The notes beneath the pieces were generated by a model. It worked only from the letters and a program-made list of their open reading frames with translations. It was not told the DNA's origin and made no database searches. Positions 23,947 through 32,966 of a DNA stretch of 39,000 bases are shown in pieces (positions within the stretch are counted from its first letter, which is position 1; each line of letters starts with the position of its first letter). Location: positions 1 through 39,000 of the forward strand of contig CAKUSI010000004.1 in the NCBI GenBank assembly GCA_934678955.1, written 5' to 3'. A program made the position numbers and the translations under genes. The stretch comes from an uncultured Austwickia sp. (lineage in GTDB: Bacteria; Actinomycetota; Actinomycetes; Actinomycetales; Dermatophilaceae).

Positions 23947-24070
23947 GGCGTCAGTATCCCGCGCGTCCCGCGGCCTTCGCCTTCCCGCGCCCCGCGACGG
24001 CGGGCGGCCGAGGGGGGGGAGCGGGCGCCGGGCCGGAGAGCCCTGCCCTGGCGTCGGGACAGGTTGGGGG

Positions 24071-24367
24071 TCAGCGGCCCTGGACGTCGTCCTGCGGGTA
24101 GTCCGACCCGCCGTACGGGGGCAGCGTGCCAGGAGTGGTGCCCGAGGTCACGCGGCGGGCAGTCGCCTCGTCGGGCATGACGATCCACAGGACCACGTAT
24201 GCCACCAGCGGCGCCCCGAGCAGGAAGAGGAGCACGGTCAGCGCCCGCACCGCGCCCACGTCGACTCCCGTCTGACGGGCGATCCCGGCGCACACGCCGG
24301 CGATCCACTTGCCGGAGTCCTCACGGTAGAAGCCCTTGTCGGCCATCGCGCGGTAGATGCTGTCCAT
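24071..24367 (-). CDS. PspC-domain small membrane protein
   Basis: 98 residues from ATG 24367, preceded by AAGGAGAG. The N-terminal segment KWIAGVCAGIARQTGVDVGAVRALTVLLFLLGAPLVAYVVLWIVMP is the PspC fold: the GVCAGIA motif plus one long hydrophobic helix. The polar C-terminal tail is rich in Thr/Pro/Gly. PspC proteins respond to membrane stress; some control other genes, but no PspA or sigma gene is here. It lies on the same strand as corA with 124 bases between, so they may be co-regulated or separate. Confidence 0.88.
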   Translation of the reverse strand: MDSIYRAMADKGFYREDSGKWIAGVCAGIARQTGVDVGAVRALTVLLFLLGAPLVAYVVLWIVMPDEATARRVTSGTTPGTLPPYGGSDYPQDDVQGR

Positions 24368-24616
24368 GGGTTTGCTCTCCTTGGTGAAGGGGGCAGGTGG
24401 CCTGCCCGCGGGGGTCTTTCGGTCCTTCGTCCCGGATGGGTGGTGCAGGGGTACGGGACCTCGGTTGCCTTCTCTGCGATCGGCGGATCGTTGTCCCCCG
24501 GCGCACTTCCACTCTCTCCCGCCCGGACCGGCCGAGCCATCGGGTGGCACCCCTACTCGCCCCGGAGCCGCCCCTGAACCCCCGCTGCAGAAGGCCTGAG
24601 ATGCCAGGGTAGGAAC

Positions 24617-25657
24617 ATGACCCGCCTCGACCTGAGCGCCCTGTCCGCGCCCGTGCTCGCCGCCCCCATGGCAGGCGGGCCGTCCACGCCGGAGCTGGTG
24701 GCCGCCACGGCATCCGCCGGAGGCCTGGGCTTCCTGGCCGGCGGATATCGCTCCGCCATCGACCTGTCCGCGCAGATCACGGCCACGCGGGAGCTGACCG
24801 ACGCGCCGTTCGGCGTCAACGTGTTCGTGCCTTCGACCACGCCGGACCCCCACCCCGCGCTACGCGCGCACGTCGCCTCCTACCGGAGCGCTCTCGCCGG
24901 TGAAGCCGAGCGCCTGCACGTCCGGCTGCCGGAGCCGGACTGGGCCGACGACGACGACTGGGACGCCAAGATCGGCCTCCTCACCCTCGTCGATCCGGTG
25001 CCGGTCGTGTCCTTCACGTTCGGCGTCCCCGGCTGGGACATCGTCGACGCCCTCCGCGACGCGGGGACGACCGTGCTGGTCACGGTCACCTCGCCGGAGG
25101 AGGGACGGGCCGCCCGGACGGTGGGGGCGGATGCCGTGATCGTCCAGGGGTTCGAGGCCGGCGGGCACCGCTCGACCCACCGGGTCGCCGATGAGCCCAA
25201 CGATTACGACCACCTGGGCCTGCTCCCGATGGTGCGCGACGTCGGGCTGCCGATGGTCGCGGCCGGCGGGGTCACGACCGCGGGCGACGTCCAGCGCGCC
25301 CAGGCCGCAGGGGCCGTCGCGGTGCAGGTGGGGACCGCCTTCCTGCTGTGCCACGAGGCGGGGACGTCGCCGGCGCACCGCATGGGGCTGTCGGATCCGG
25401 GCTTGCGCTCGGTGGTGACGCGGGCGTTCTCGGGACGGCCCGCGCGGGGGCTCGCCAACCGGTTCGTCCAGACCTTCGACGGACAGGCCCCCGCCGCGTA
25501 CCCGCAGGTCGACCAGATCACGAAGCCGCTGCGCGCCGCGGCGGCGCGAGACGGCGACATCGGCGGGGTCTCGCTCTGGGCGGGATCCGGCTGGCGGGCC
25601 GCGCGGGAGGAACCCGCCGCAGACGTCGTACGCCGCCTCGCCGGGCAAGGCTCCTGA
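24617..25657 (+). CDS. Nitronate monooxygenase / 2-nitropropane dioxygenase family flavoprotein
   Basis: 346 residues. A TIM-barrel FMN enzyme that oxidises alkyl nitronates such as propionate 3-nitronate. Signature segments are LSAPVLAAPMAGGPSTPELVAA at the N-terminus, the active-site His in VQGFEAGGHRS, the FMN phosphate-binding AAGGVTTAGD, and VAVQVGTAFLLCHEA. Other members act as enoyl reductases, so the substrate is not certain. CAGGGT lies 6 bases before ATG 24617, and AGGA is too close to be a good ribosome-binding site. Divergent from the PspC gene and convergent with a tetR gene. Confidence 0.88.
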   Translation: MTRLDLSALSAPVLAAPMAGGPSTPELVAATASAGGLGFLAGGYRSAIDLSAQITATRELTDAPFGVNVFVPSTTPDPHPALRAHVASYRSALAGEAERLHVRLPEPDWADDDDWDAKIGLLTLVDPVPVVSFTFGVPGWDIVDALRDAGTTVLVTVTSPEEGRAARTVGADAVIVQGFEAGGHRSTHRVADEPNDYDHLGLLPMVRDVGLPMVAAGGVTTAGDVQRAQAAGAVAVQVGTAFLLCHEAGTSPAHRMGLSDPGLRSVVTRAFSGRPARGLANRFVQTFDGQAPAAYPQVDQITKPLRAAAARDGDIGGVSLWAGSGWRAAREEPAADVVRRLAGQGS

Positions 25658-25681
25658 AGGCACCCCAGGGCCACCCCTCGC

Positions 25682-25699
25682 TGGCGGTCAACACCGCCA
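25682..25699. terminator. Hairpin after the nitronate monooxygenase gene
   Basis: TGGCGGT (25682-25688) and ACCGCCA (25693-25699) form a 7-bp stem around CAAC. It lies in the 148-base gap between convergent genes. There is no T-tract. Confidence 0.5.
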
Positions 25700-25805
25700 A
25701 CGACATGCGCCATTCCGCGACACCGACCTGAAGACCAGCTCCCGGGCCGACTCACGTCCGGACGCGTCAGCGGTAGACATCCCGCCGATGGTCGATACGA
25801 ACCGG

Positions 25806-26381
25806 TCAGGACCCGTACAGCGCGCGCCGCAGGAAGGAGAGCGTCGCCTCAGCGATCGCGTCCAGGTCGCCGCCACGCTCCACGAGGGCGACGGCGCCGT
25901 TGACCACACCCTGCGCGAGAGCCGCTGTGGTGGCCACGTCAGAGGCACCTGACGCCTCCACGAGCGCGACCAGCGGCTCGGCGATCTGCTCGTGCAGCCG
26001 CCGCAGGCGCGCCCGGGACTCCTCGCTGAGCTCGATCCCCATGAGGCGGGTCGGGCTGTGGCCCCGCCGGGCGGACTCCAGGGTCGCGCGGACGTAGGCA
26101 GCCAGCCGGTCCCGCGGATCGGATCCCGCCGCACGAAGCGCCTCGTCGAGCCCCTCCCGGGAGACCACGAAGAGCTCCTCGATCGCCGCGCCCAGCAGGT
26201 CCCGGCTGCTCGGAAAGTACTGATACACGCTGGTGCGCGCCAGGCCGGTCCGCTGGGCCACTGCGGCAGGGGTCAGGGCGGCCGGACCCTGCGAGATCAG
26301 CAGGTCGACGGCGTGGTCCAACACGGCGCGCTGCCGCATCGCGCGGTGTTCGGCGACGGTGGGCGCCTCGATCCTCGGCAC
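25806..26381 (-). CDS. TetR-family transcriptional regulator
   Basis: 191 residues from GTG 26381; GTG 26384 gives one more. The N-terminal helix-turn-helix is typical: RQRAVLDHAVDLLISQGPAALTPAAVAQRTGLARTSVYQYFPSSRDLLGAAI. TAGACT ends 6 bases before GTG 26381, the leaderless spacing, which favours this codon. Its ligand domain is not recognised. It stands head-to-head with an MFS drug efflux gene, the usual arrangement of a repressor controlling its neighbour and itself, so the ligand is probably a substrate of that pump (inference). Confidence 0.88.
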   Translation of the reverse strand: MPRIEAPTVAEHRAMRQRAVLDHAVDLLISQGPAALTPAAVAQRTGLARTSVYQYFPSSRDLLGAAIEELFVVSREGLDEALRAAGSDPRDRLAAYVRATLESARRGHSPTRLMGIELSEESRARLRRLHEQIAEPLVALVEASGASDVATTAALAQGVVNGAVALVERGGDLDAIAEATLSFLRRALYGS

Positions 26382-26393
26382 CACGGCAGTCTA
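26382..26393 (-). promoter_or_regulatory. Predicted -10 element of the tetR gene
   Basis: TAGACT (26393-26388) with six bases to GTG 26381. Confidence 0.45.
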
Positions 26394-26436
26394 CGGGTCG
26401 AGACGTGCACCACTCGAGACTTCCCGACAGCGCGTC

Positions 26437-26466
26437 GACTTGATACCGTCACCTAGTCAGCAAAAT
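26437..26466 (+). promoter_or_regulatory. Possible promoter and operator of the MFS efflux gene
   Basis: TTGATA (26440-26445) could be a -35 box with a weak -10 (AAAATG) about 16 bases later. It lies inside an imperfect 22-bp inverted repeat, GACT...AGTC (26437-26458, 7 of 11 positions paired), which may be the site of the divergent TetR protein. Confidence 0.3.
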
Positions 26467-26541
26467 GCTCACGGGCGGTCCGTACGATCCCTCCGCGACC
26501 CTCGCCTCGCCCGCGACTGCCTTGGTGAGGAGCACCCGCGC

Positions 26542-28257
26542 ATGACGCATACGGACACACCGGACGCACCGCCCATCCACGAACCGCGGCACCGGTGGGT
26601 CGCGATGGGGGCCATCGCGCTCGGGGTGGCGCTGGTCATCATGGACGCGACGATCGTCAACGTCGCCACCCCGGTGGTCATCGAGGACCTCGGACTGACC
26701 GCGACCGAGGCCCAGTGGATGAACGCGGTCTACTCCCTCGTCTTCGCCGCGCTGATGCTGACCTCGGGTCGCCTCGGCGACCTCTTCGGCCGGCGCCTGT
26801 TCTTCGTGGCCGGGCTGATCCTCTTCGGCGCCTCATCGCTGGTGGCCGGAGGCGCGCCCACCGCGGTGATCCTCATCCTGGCCCGCGCCGTCCAGGGCGT
26901 CGGCGCGGCGATGATCCTCCCCGCCACGCTCTCGACCATCAACGCCATGTTCACGGGGCGGGACCGCGGGATCGCGTTCGCGGTCTACGGGGCCGCGATC
27001 GGCGGGATGGCCGCCGTCGGTCCGCTCGTCGGCGGGTGGCTGGCGACGGACTTCTCGTGGCGGTGGGCGTTCTGGCTCAACGTGCCGTTCGTGCTGGCCA
27101 CGCTGCCGGTCGCCGCGCGCCTCCTCCCCGAGACGCGCGACGTCACGCTGCGGCGGGGGATCGACGTCCCCGGCACGCTGCTCGCCAGCCTCGGGCTCGC
27201 GGGGATCGTATTCGGGCTGATCGAGTCGTCCACGTATGGCTGGCTGCGCCAGGACGACGGCCGGATCTCGCCGGTCTTCCTCGCCCTGGCCACCGGGATC
27301 CTGCTGCTCGGCCTGTTCGTCCTGCAGGAGCGCGCCCGCGAGCGGGACGGCAAGATCGTCCTCACCCACCTCGGGCTCTTCCGTTACCGCACCTTCCGCT
27401 ACGGGGTGATCGCCGCCGCCATCGTCGCCCTGGGCGAGTTCGGGATGCTCTTCGCGCTGCCGCTGCTCCTCCAGGGCGCGATGGGCTACAACGCGCTGGA
27501 CACGGGCTGGCTGATGATGGCGCTGGCCGCAGGGACGTTCCTCACCTCGGGGGCGACGCCGCACCTCGCGGAGAAGCTGGGGGTGCGCGGGATCGTCCGG
27601 ATCGGACTGGCGCTGGAGGCCCTCGCGATCGGAGCCCTCGCGCTCGCGCTGCCCGCGGGCCGGATCACCCTGGCCGCGCTGCTCTTCGCGTACGGACTCG
27701 GGGTGGGCCTGGCCACCGCGCAACTGACCCGCATCGTGCTGACCGAGATCCCCGTGGCCTACTCGGGTGAGGCATCGGGCCTCAACACGACGTTCCGGCA
27801 GCTCGGCTCGGCCCTCGGCATCGCGCTCCTCGGGGGTCTGCTGATCGGTTCGCTGACCACCACCACGCGCGATCACCTGGCGCAGGCCGGCGTGCCGGAG
27901 TCGATGAGGCCGGCCGTCTTGGAAGCGGTGCACGGTTCGGTGGGCGCGGCGATCCCGCGGCTGGCCGAGAACCCGGCCACCGCTCCCGCGGCGGCCGTCG
28001 CCGCAGACGCCATGGTCCAGGCCGCCAAGCAGACCACCGGGGTGGCCGCAGGCGTGCTCCTGATCGGACTGGCCGCGACCCTGGCGCTGCCCTCCGACCG
28101 GCCGGCCGGGACGCCCGGGGTGCCCGGCGCGCCGGACCCCGTCAGACCCGGTCGCCGACCAGCTCGTCGAGCTCGCCGCGACGCTGGGTCGACGCCGCCC
28201 GATCGGCCGCGGGATCGGCCGGCAGGCGCTCCGATTCCGGCACCCGCGAGCGAGTGA
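26542..28257 (+). CDS. DHA2-family (14-span) MFS multidrug efflux transporter
   Basis: 571 residues from ATG 26542, with GAGGAG 9 bases upstream. EmrB/QacA-like: the first span carries MDATIVNVATPVVIEDLG (motif D1), motif A is GRLGDLFGRR, and motif C is AVYGAAIGGMAAVGPLVGGW. About 14 membrane spans. It uses the proton gradient to export drugs or metabolites. The last 50 residues are a Pro/Arg/Ala-rich polar tail without family resemblance, because the reading frame runs 116 bases into the convergent activase gene before stopping; the natural end may once have been nearer 28130. Divergent from a TetR regulator that probably controls it. Confidence 0.92.
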   Translation: MTHTDTPDAPPIHEPRHRWVAMGAIALGVALVIMDATIVNVATPVVIEDLGLTATEAQWMNAVYSLVFAALMLTSGRLGDLFGRRLFFVAGLILFGASSLVAGGAPTAVILILARAVQGVGAAMILPATLSTINAMFTGRDRGIAFAVYGAAIGGMAAVGPLVGGWLATDFSWRWAFWLNVPFVLATLPVAARLLPETRDVTLRRGIDVPGTLLASLGLAGIVFGLIESSTYGWLRQDDGRISPVFLALATGILLLGLFVLQERARERDGKIVLTHLGLFRYRTFRYGVIAAAIVALGEFGMLFALPLLLQGAMGYNALDTGWLMMALAAGTFLTSGATPHLAEKLGVRGIVRIGLALEALAIGALALALPAGRITLAALLFAYGLGVGLATAQLTRIVLTEIPVAYSGEASGLNTTFRQLGSALGIALLGGLLIGSLTTTTRDHLAQAGVPESMRPAVLEAVHGSVGAAIPRLAENPATAPAAAVAADAMVQAAKQTTGVAAGVLLIGLAATLALPSDRPAGTPGVPGAPDPVRPGRRPARRARRDAGSTPPDRPRDRPAGAPIPAPASE

Positions 28258-31200
28258 TCGCAGTCGAGATCATCAGCTTGATGCGGTTCAGCTGGTTCAC
28301 CTGTGAGGCGCCTGGATCGTAGTCCACGGAGACGATGTTGGCCTGCGGGTAGCGGCGCCGCAGCTCCCGGAACATGCCCTTGCCGGTCACGTGATTGGGC
28401 AGGCAGGCGAACGGCTGGGCGCAGATGATGTTGGGCGTCCCCTCCTCGATCAGCGCGATCATCTCGGCGACGAGGTACCAGCCCTCCCCCGCCTGATTGC
28501 CGAGCGAGACCACCTCGGAGGCCTTCGCGGCGAGCTCGTCGATGGGCTCGGGGACGTCGAACTTGCCACCCGTACGGCGCAGGGCGCGCACGGCCGGAGT
28601 CTGGTACTTCTCCAGCAGCGCCTTGACCCCTCGCTTGACGAAGCGGGCCTTCTCACCGACGCCGTACTGTTCGTAGTTCCAGTGCGCGGTGGCCACCGAG
28701 TTGAGCACGAAGCCCATCAGGCCCGGCATGACCGCCTCGCAGCCCTCCGACTCCACCACCGACACCACGTCGTTGTTGGCGTCGGGGTGGAACTTCACCA
28801 GGATCTCCCCGACGATCCCTACCCGCGGGCGACGAGGCTCGTCCCGCAGGGGGATCCGGTCGAAGTCCCGTACGATCGCATCGATCATCCAGCGGTAGCC
28901 GACCCGGCGGCCGAGCGTCGCGGACCAGCCACGGTCGGTGAAGAACTCGCGGACCACCTGGTCCCAGGTCTCATACAGGCGCAGCGCCGCGCCGTCGATG
29001 GCCTCGTACGGGCGGGTGCGCAGCAGGCAGGTCTGCAGGAGGTCGCCGAGGACCACCGCCTGGATGATCCGGTGCAGCATCGGGAGGGTGAACGAGAACC
29101 CGGGGTTGCTCTCGATCCCGTACGCCGACAGCGAGACCACCGGCACGTGACCGAAGGCGGACTCGGCCAGGCCCTTGCGCAGCAGGGCGGCGTAGTTCGT
29201 CGCGCGGCACATGCCGCCCGTCTGGCTGATGAACACCGAGCAGTTCTCGGTGTCGAACTCCCCCGAGCGCAGCGCGTCGAGGAGCTGGCCGACGACGACG
29301 ATCGCCGGGAAGCAGGCGTCGTTGTTGACGTGCTTCAGTCCCAACTCGACGGCCTCGGGCCGGGCTCGCTCCAGCAGCACGACGTTGTAGCCGCTGCGGC
29401 GGAACACCGCCTCGAACAGCCGGAACTGGATGGGCGCCATCTGCGGGAGCAGCAGCGTGTGCGACTTCTTCATCTCCTGCGTGAACACGACGCGCTCCGC
29501 CGGCGGGGCCACGACCTCGTCGGCAGCGCTCACCGCTAGCTCGTCGCCGCTGCGGGCGCGCGCCACCGCGGCCCGCTCGTGGGTCGCGGCCTGCAGCGAT
29601 CGGAGCCGGATTCGGGCTGCGCCCAGGTTGGACACCTCGTCGATCTTGAGGGCGGTGTAGACCTTGCCGCACTCGGCGAGGATCTCCGCCACCTGCTCGC
29701 CGGTGATCGCGTCGATGCCGCAGCCGAAGCTGTTGAGCTGCACGAGCTCGAGGTCGTCGCGGGTGCCCACGAACGCGGCCGCCTCGTACAGCCGCGCGTG
29801 ATAGGTCCACTGGTTGCGCACCTTCAGTGGGGTGCGCAGCAGCGAGGTCGAGGGGTCCCCGTCCAGGCCGATGACGCTGTCCTCGGTGAGCACCGCCATG
29901 CCGAGCGAGTTGATCAGCTCCGGGATGCCGTGGTGGATCTCGGGGTCGGCGTGGTAGGGACGACCCGCCAGGACGATCCCGCGGGTGCCGGTGCGCTCGC
30001 AGAAGTCGAGGGCGGCGCGGCCCATCGCGCGGATGTCCTCGCGGACCGCGTCGTCCTCGGCGAACCCGGCGGCCACCGCCGCGGCCATCTCGTCGCGGTT
30101 GATGTCGTACGCCGCCAGGGTGTCCATGAGCCGGTCGACCAGCAGATCCTCGTTCGCCAGCGACAGGAACGGCCGGATCAGCTCGACCCCCTGCTCGCGC
30201 ACCGAGTCGAGGTTGTTGCCGATGACCTCGGGGTAGCTCATCACGACGGGGCAGTTGAAGTGGTTGTCGGCGGCGTCGAGCTGGCCACGCTCGTAGGCGA
30301 TGGCCGGGTAGAAGATCGTACGGACCCCGCGCGCGACCAGGTCCTCGATGTGCCCGTGCGTGAGCTTGGCCGGATAGCAGACGTTCTCGCTCGGGATCGA
30401 GTCCATCCCGCGCTCGAAGAGATCGTGGTCGCTCCGCTTGGACAGCACCACCCGGAAGCCGAGGGCGGTCAGCACCGTGAACCAGAATGGGTAGTTCTCA
30501 TACATGTTGAGCGCTCGCGGGATGCCGATGTCGCCGCGGGTTGCCTGCGCCCGGGTGAGCCGCCGGTAGCGGAAGATGCGGGCGTACTTCTCCTCCACCA
30601 CGTTCGGCAGTCCCGACTTGGGGCGCTTGCGCGCGCTGGCCGGGTCGGGATCGGCGCCGCGGTCGCAGCGGTTGCCGGTCACGTGCTGGGAGCCGTCACC
30701 GAACGTCGAGGTCGTGAGCTGGCAGTGGTTCTGGCACAGCGAGCAGTCGCCGAGATCGGTGGAGTGGGTGAAGTCCTCGAGCTCGGCCATCGTGAGCAGC
30801 CCGGCGGGCTGGGGTTCGACCTCCGACTGGGGGGCAAGAGCCGGTATGGCCATGAGGTCGCCGGTCGCCGCGCAGGCCTGCGGCTCCGCGCCGGAGCCCG
30901 TGCCTGCCTCTGCCCCTGCGGGTATGCCGTCGCGCCCGCGGACCCAGCCCTGGTGCTCGAGCGGCGGCGCCGCCTCGGCGTGCCGCTGCCGCGCGGTCAG
31001 CGCCGCCCCGAAGGCGCCCATGAGCCCGGCGATGTCGGGCCGGACGACCTCCCGCTCGGTGAGCAGCTCGAAGGCCCGCAGCACGGCGTCGTTGAGGAAC
31101 GTGCCGCCCTGCACCACGACGCGCTCGCCCAGCTGGGAGGGATCCTTGAGCTTGATCACCTTGTAGAGCGCGTTGCGAACGACGGAGTACGAGAGGCCCG

Positions 31201-32785
31201 CCGAGATCTCGGCGACGTCGGCGCCCTCCTTCTGGGCCTGCTTGACCGAGGAGTTCATGAACACGGTGCAGCGGCTGCCGAGGTCGACCGGCGCCTGCGC
31301 GTCCAGGGCCTCACGGGCGAACGTGGCGATGTCCCGGCCCATCGTGGTCGCGAAGGTCGACAGGAACGAGCCGCAGCCGGAGCTGCACGCCTCGTTGACG
31401 GAGATCGAGTCGATGACCCCGTCCTTGACGCGCAGGTATTTCATGTCCTGCCCGCCGATGTCGATGACGCTGGTCACCCCCGGCGAGAGGAACTCTGCGG
31501 CCCGGTAGTGGGCCATCGTCTCGATCTCGCCGTCCTCGGCCCGCAGCGCCGCCTTGACCAGGCCCTCGCCGTAGCCCGTCACACAGGTCCGGGCGATCCG
31601 TGCGTCCTCGGGCAGGGACTCGCGAATCCGCTTGAGGATCGCCACCGCGTTGCCGACCGGGTCGCCCTCGTTGGAGGCGTAGTGGCTGAAGAGCAGCCGC
31701 CGCTGCGCGTCGAGGAGCACCGCCTTGATCGTGGTGGATCCCGCGTCGATCCCGAGGAAGCAGTCGCCGACGGCGGCGGTCAGGTCGGCGCGCTCGACCG
31801 CGTGGAGGCGGTGCCGCTCGACGAACTCGGCGCGTTCGGTCGCGTCGGCGAACAGCGGGCGCATCCGGTGGCTCGTCGGCCCCCCGCGGGCGCCGCCCCG
31901 CGCGCGATCGGCGACCTGGGCCAGCGGCACCGGCTCCCCATCGGCCAGCAGCGCCGCGCCGATCGCGACGTAGAGCTGAGCCTTCTCCGGGGTGCGGAAG
32001 GAGGCGACCTGGTCGCCGAGCGCCCGCTCGAACGCCTTCCGGAGCTCGGACAAGAAGAAGAGAGGGCCGCCGAGGAAGACCACGTGTCCCCGGATCGGAC
32101 GGCCGCAGGCGAGGCCGGCAATGGTCTGGTTGACCACCGCGGTGAAGATCGAGGCGGCGAGGTCGGTGTGGGACGCGCCCTCGTTGAGAAGGGGTTGCAG
32201 GTCCGACTTGGCGAACACCCCGCATCGCGAGGCGATCGGATAGAGGGTCTCGTACCGGGAGGCCAACTCGTCCAGGCCGGCGGCGTCGGTGTGCAGCAGC
32301 GAGGCCATCTGGTCGATGAACGCGCCGGTGCCACCGGCGCATGTGCCGTTCATCCGTTGCTCGGGCACGGGCTTCAAGTACGTGATCTTGGCGTCCTCGC
32401 CGCCGAGCTCGATGATCACGTCGGTGTCGGGGTCGTGGCGGTTGATCGCCTCGGTCTCGGCGATGACCTCCTGGACGAACGGCAACCCGACCGCGTCGGC
32501 GACCGCGAGACCGCCCGACCCGGTGATCGCCCCCCGGACGACCGTGTCGGGGAACTGCGCGCACACGTCGTCGAACAGCGCGTCGAGCTCACCCGCGATG
32601 TTGGCGTGGTGGCGCCGGTAGGTGGAGAACTCGATCCGGTCGTCCGCCGGGTCCGCGGCCGTGGCGATCAACACCAGCTTCACCGTGGTGGAACCCACAT
32701 CGATGCCGAGTCGGAGGACCGGACGGTGCGAGGGGGCGCCCTGTGAGCAGTCGGATGGGTGGTTGACCTGGGACGCGCTCATCAT
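28142..32785 (-). CDS. Giant acyl-CoA dehydratase activase-related protein (two activase domains plus dehydratase-like region)
   Basis: 1547 residues from ATG 32785 (ATG 32782 also possible). Two ASKHA-type activase domains lie in tandem. The first has GIDVGSTTVKLVL (27-39), ELGGEDAK, Cys149 in NGTCAGGTGAF and Cys188 in SRCGVFAKSD. The second has GIDAGSTTIKAVL (345-357), DIGGQDMK, Cys467 in EACSSGCGSF and Cys506 in SRCTVF. These are the [4Fe-4S] ligand positions of the 2-hydroxyglutaryl-CoA dehydratase activator HgdC. A low-complexity linker follows, then a Cys cluster (CSLCQNHC near 681-688), a DUF2229-type region (from about 740, SIPSENVCYPAKLTHGH) and a C-terminal COG3581-like part (FACLPNHVTGKGMFRELRRRYP). 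Probably an ATP-driven low-potential electron donor fused to its acceptor. Its substrate is unknown. Confidence 0.88.
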   Translation of the reverse strand: MMSASQVNHPSDCSQGAPSHRPVLRLGIDVGSTTVKLVLIATAADPADDRIEFSTYRRHHANIAGELDALFDDVCAQFPDTVVRGAITGSGGLAVADAVGLPFVQEVIAETEAINRHDPDTDVIIELGGEDAKITYLKPVPEQRMNGTCAGGTGAFIDQMASLLHTDAAGLDELASRYETLYPIASRCGVFAKSDLQPLLNEGASHTDLAASIFTAVVNQTIAGLACGRPIRGHVVFLGGPLFFLSELRKAFERALGDQVASFRTPEKAQLYVAIGAALLADGEPVPLAQVADRARGGARGGPTSHRMRPLFADATERAEFVERHRLHAVERADLTAAVGDCFLGIDAGSTTIKAVLLDAQRRLLFSHYASNEGDPVGNAVAILKRIRESLPEDARIARTCVTGYGEGLVKAALRAEDGEIETMAHYRAAEFLSPGVTSVIDIGGQDMKYLRVKDGVIDSISVNEACSSGCGSFLSTFATTMGRDIATFAREALDAQAPVDLGSRCTVFMNSSVKQAQKEGADVAEISAGLSYSVVRNALYKVIKLKDPSQLGERVVVQGGTFLNDAVLRAFELLTEREVVRPDIAGLMGAFGAALTARQRHAEAAPPLEHQGWVRGRDGIPAGAEAGTGSGAEPQACAATGDLMAIPALAPQSEVEPQPAGLLTMAELEDFTHSTDLGDCSLCQNHCQLTTSTFGDGSQHVTGNRCDRGADPDPASARKRPKSGLPNVVEEKYARIFRYRRLTRAQATRGDIGIPRALNMYENYPFWFTVLTALGFRVVLSKRSDHDLFERGMDSIPSENVCYPAKLTHGHIEDLVARGVRTIFYPAIAYERGQLDAADNHFNCPVVMSYPEVIGNNLDSVREQGVELIRPFLSLANEDLLVDRLMDTLAAYDINRDEMAAAVAAGFAEDDAVREDIRAMGRAALDFCERTGTRGIVLAGRPYHADPEIHHGIPELINSLGMAVLTEDSVIGLDGDPSTSLLRTPLKVRNQWTYHARLYEAAAFVGTRDDLELVQLNSFGCGIDAITGEQVAEILAECGKVYTALKIDEVSNLGAARIRLRSLQAATHERAAVARARSGDELAVSAADEVVAPPAERVVFTQEMKKSHTLLLPQMAPIQFRLFEAVFRRSGYNVVLLERARPEAVELGLKHVNNDACFPAIVVVGQLLDALRSGEFDTENCSVFISQTGGMCRATNYAALLRKGLAESAFGHVPVVSLSAYGIESNPGFSFTLPMLHRIIQAVVLGDLLQTCLLRTRPYEAIDGAALRLYETWDQVVREFFTDRGWSATLGRRVGYRWMIDAIVRDFDRIPLRDEPRRPRVGIVGEILVKFHPDANNDVVSVVESEGCEAVMPGLMGFVLNSVATAHWNYEQYGVGEKARFVKRGVKALLEKYQTPAVRALRRTGGKFDVPEPIDELAAKASEVVSLGNQAGEGWYLVAEMIALIEEGTPNIICAQPFACLPNHVTGKGMFRELRRRYPQANIVSVDYDPGASQVNQLNRIKLMISTAITRSRVPESERLPADPAADRAASTQRRGELDELVGDRV

Positions 32786-32788
32786 CCG

Positions 32789-32829
32789 ACGATAACGGCG
32801 TTTCCGACTTATTTCAACGCGTTGAAATA
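32789..32829 (-). promoter_or_regulatory. Promoter of the activase gene overlapped by a 20-bp perfect palindrome (TetR operator candidate)
   Basis: TATTTCAACGCGTTGAAATA (32810-32829) reads the same on both strands. On the minus strand it supplies a -35 box TTGAAA (32817-32812), then 17 bases, then TATCGT (32794-32789). That would place transcription start about at the ATG codons 32785/32782, a leaderless message, in line with the lack of a ribosome-binding site. A dimeric regulator bound here would cover the -35 box. The divergent tetR gene at 32967 is the obvious candidate. Confidence 0.72.
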
Positions 32830-32954
32830 CGAGAGACCCGAGAATTCGCCTTCCGGGGACCAGGACTCACGCCGATGGCCTGGGGCGCGACTGCCCTGCC
32901 GCATGCCACTTCCTGGACGGACACGTCGACGGGCCGCGTCGCCCCTCGCGGGTC

Positions 32955-32966
32955 TAGGGTGCGAAC
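32955..32966 (+). promoter_or_regulatory. Predicted -10 element of the second tetR gene
   Basis: TAGGGT (32955-32960) with six bases to GTG 32967; no ribosome-binding site is seen. Confidence 0.5.

Noticed and set aside
29579..32746. Very long open frame (over 1000 codons) on the plus strand
   Set aside because: It is exactly antisense to the activase gene, whose domains and cysteine motifs are clear; open antisense frames are expected at this G+C content.
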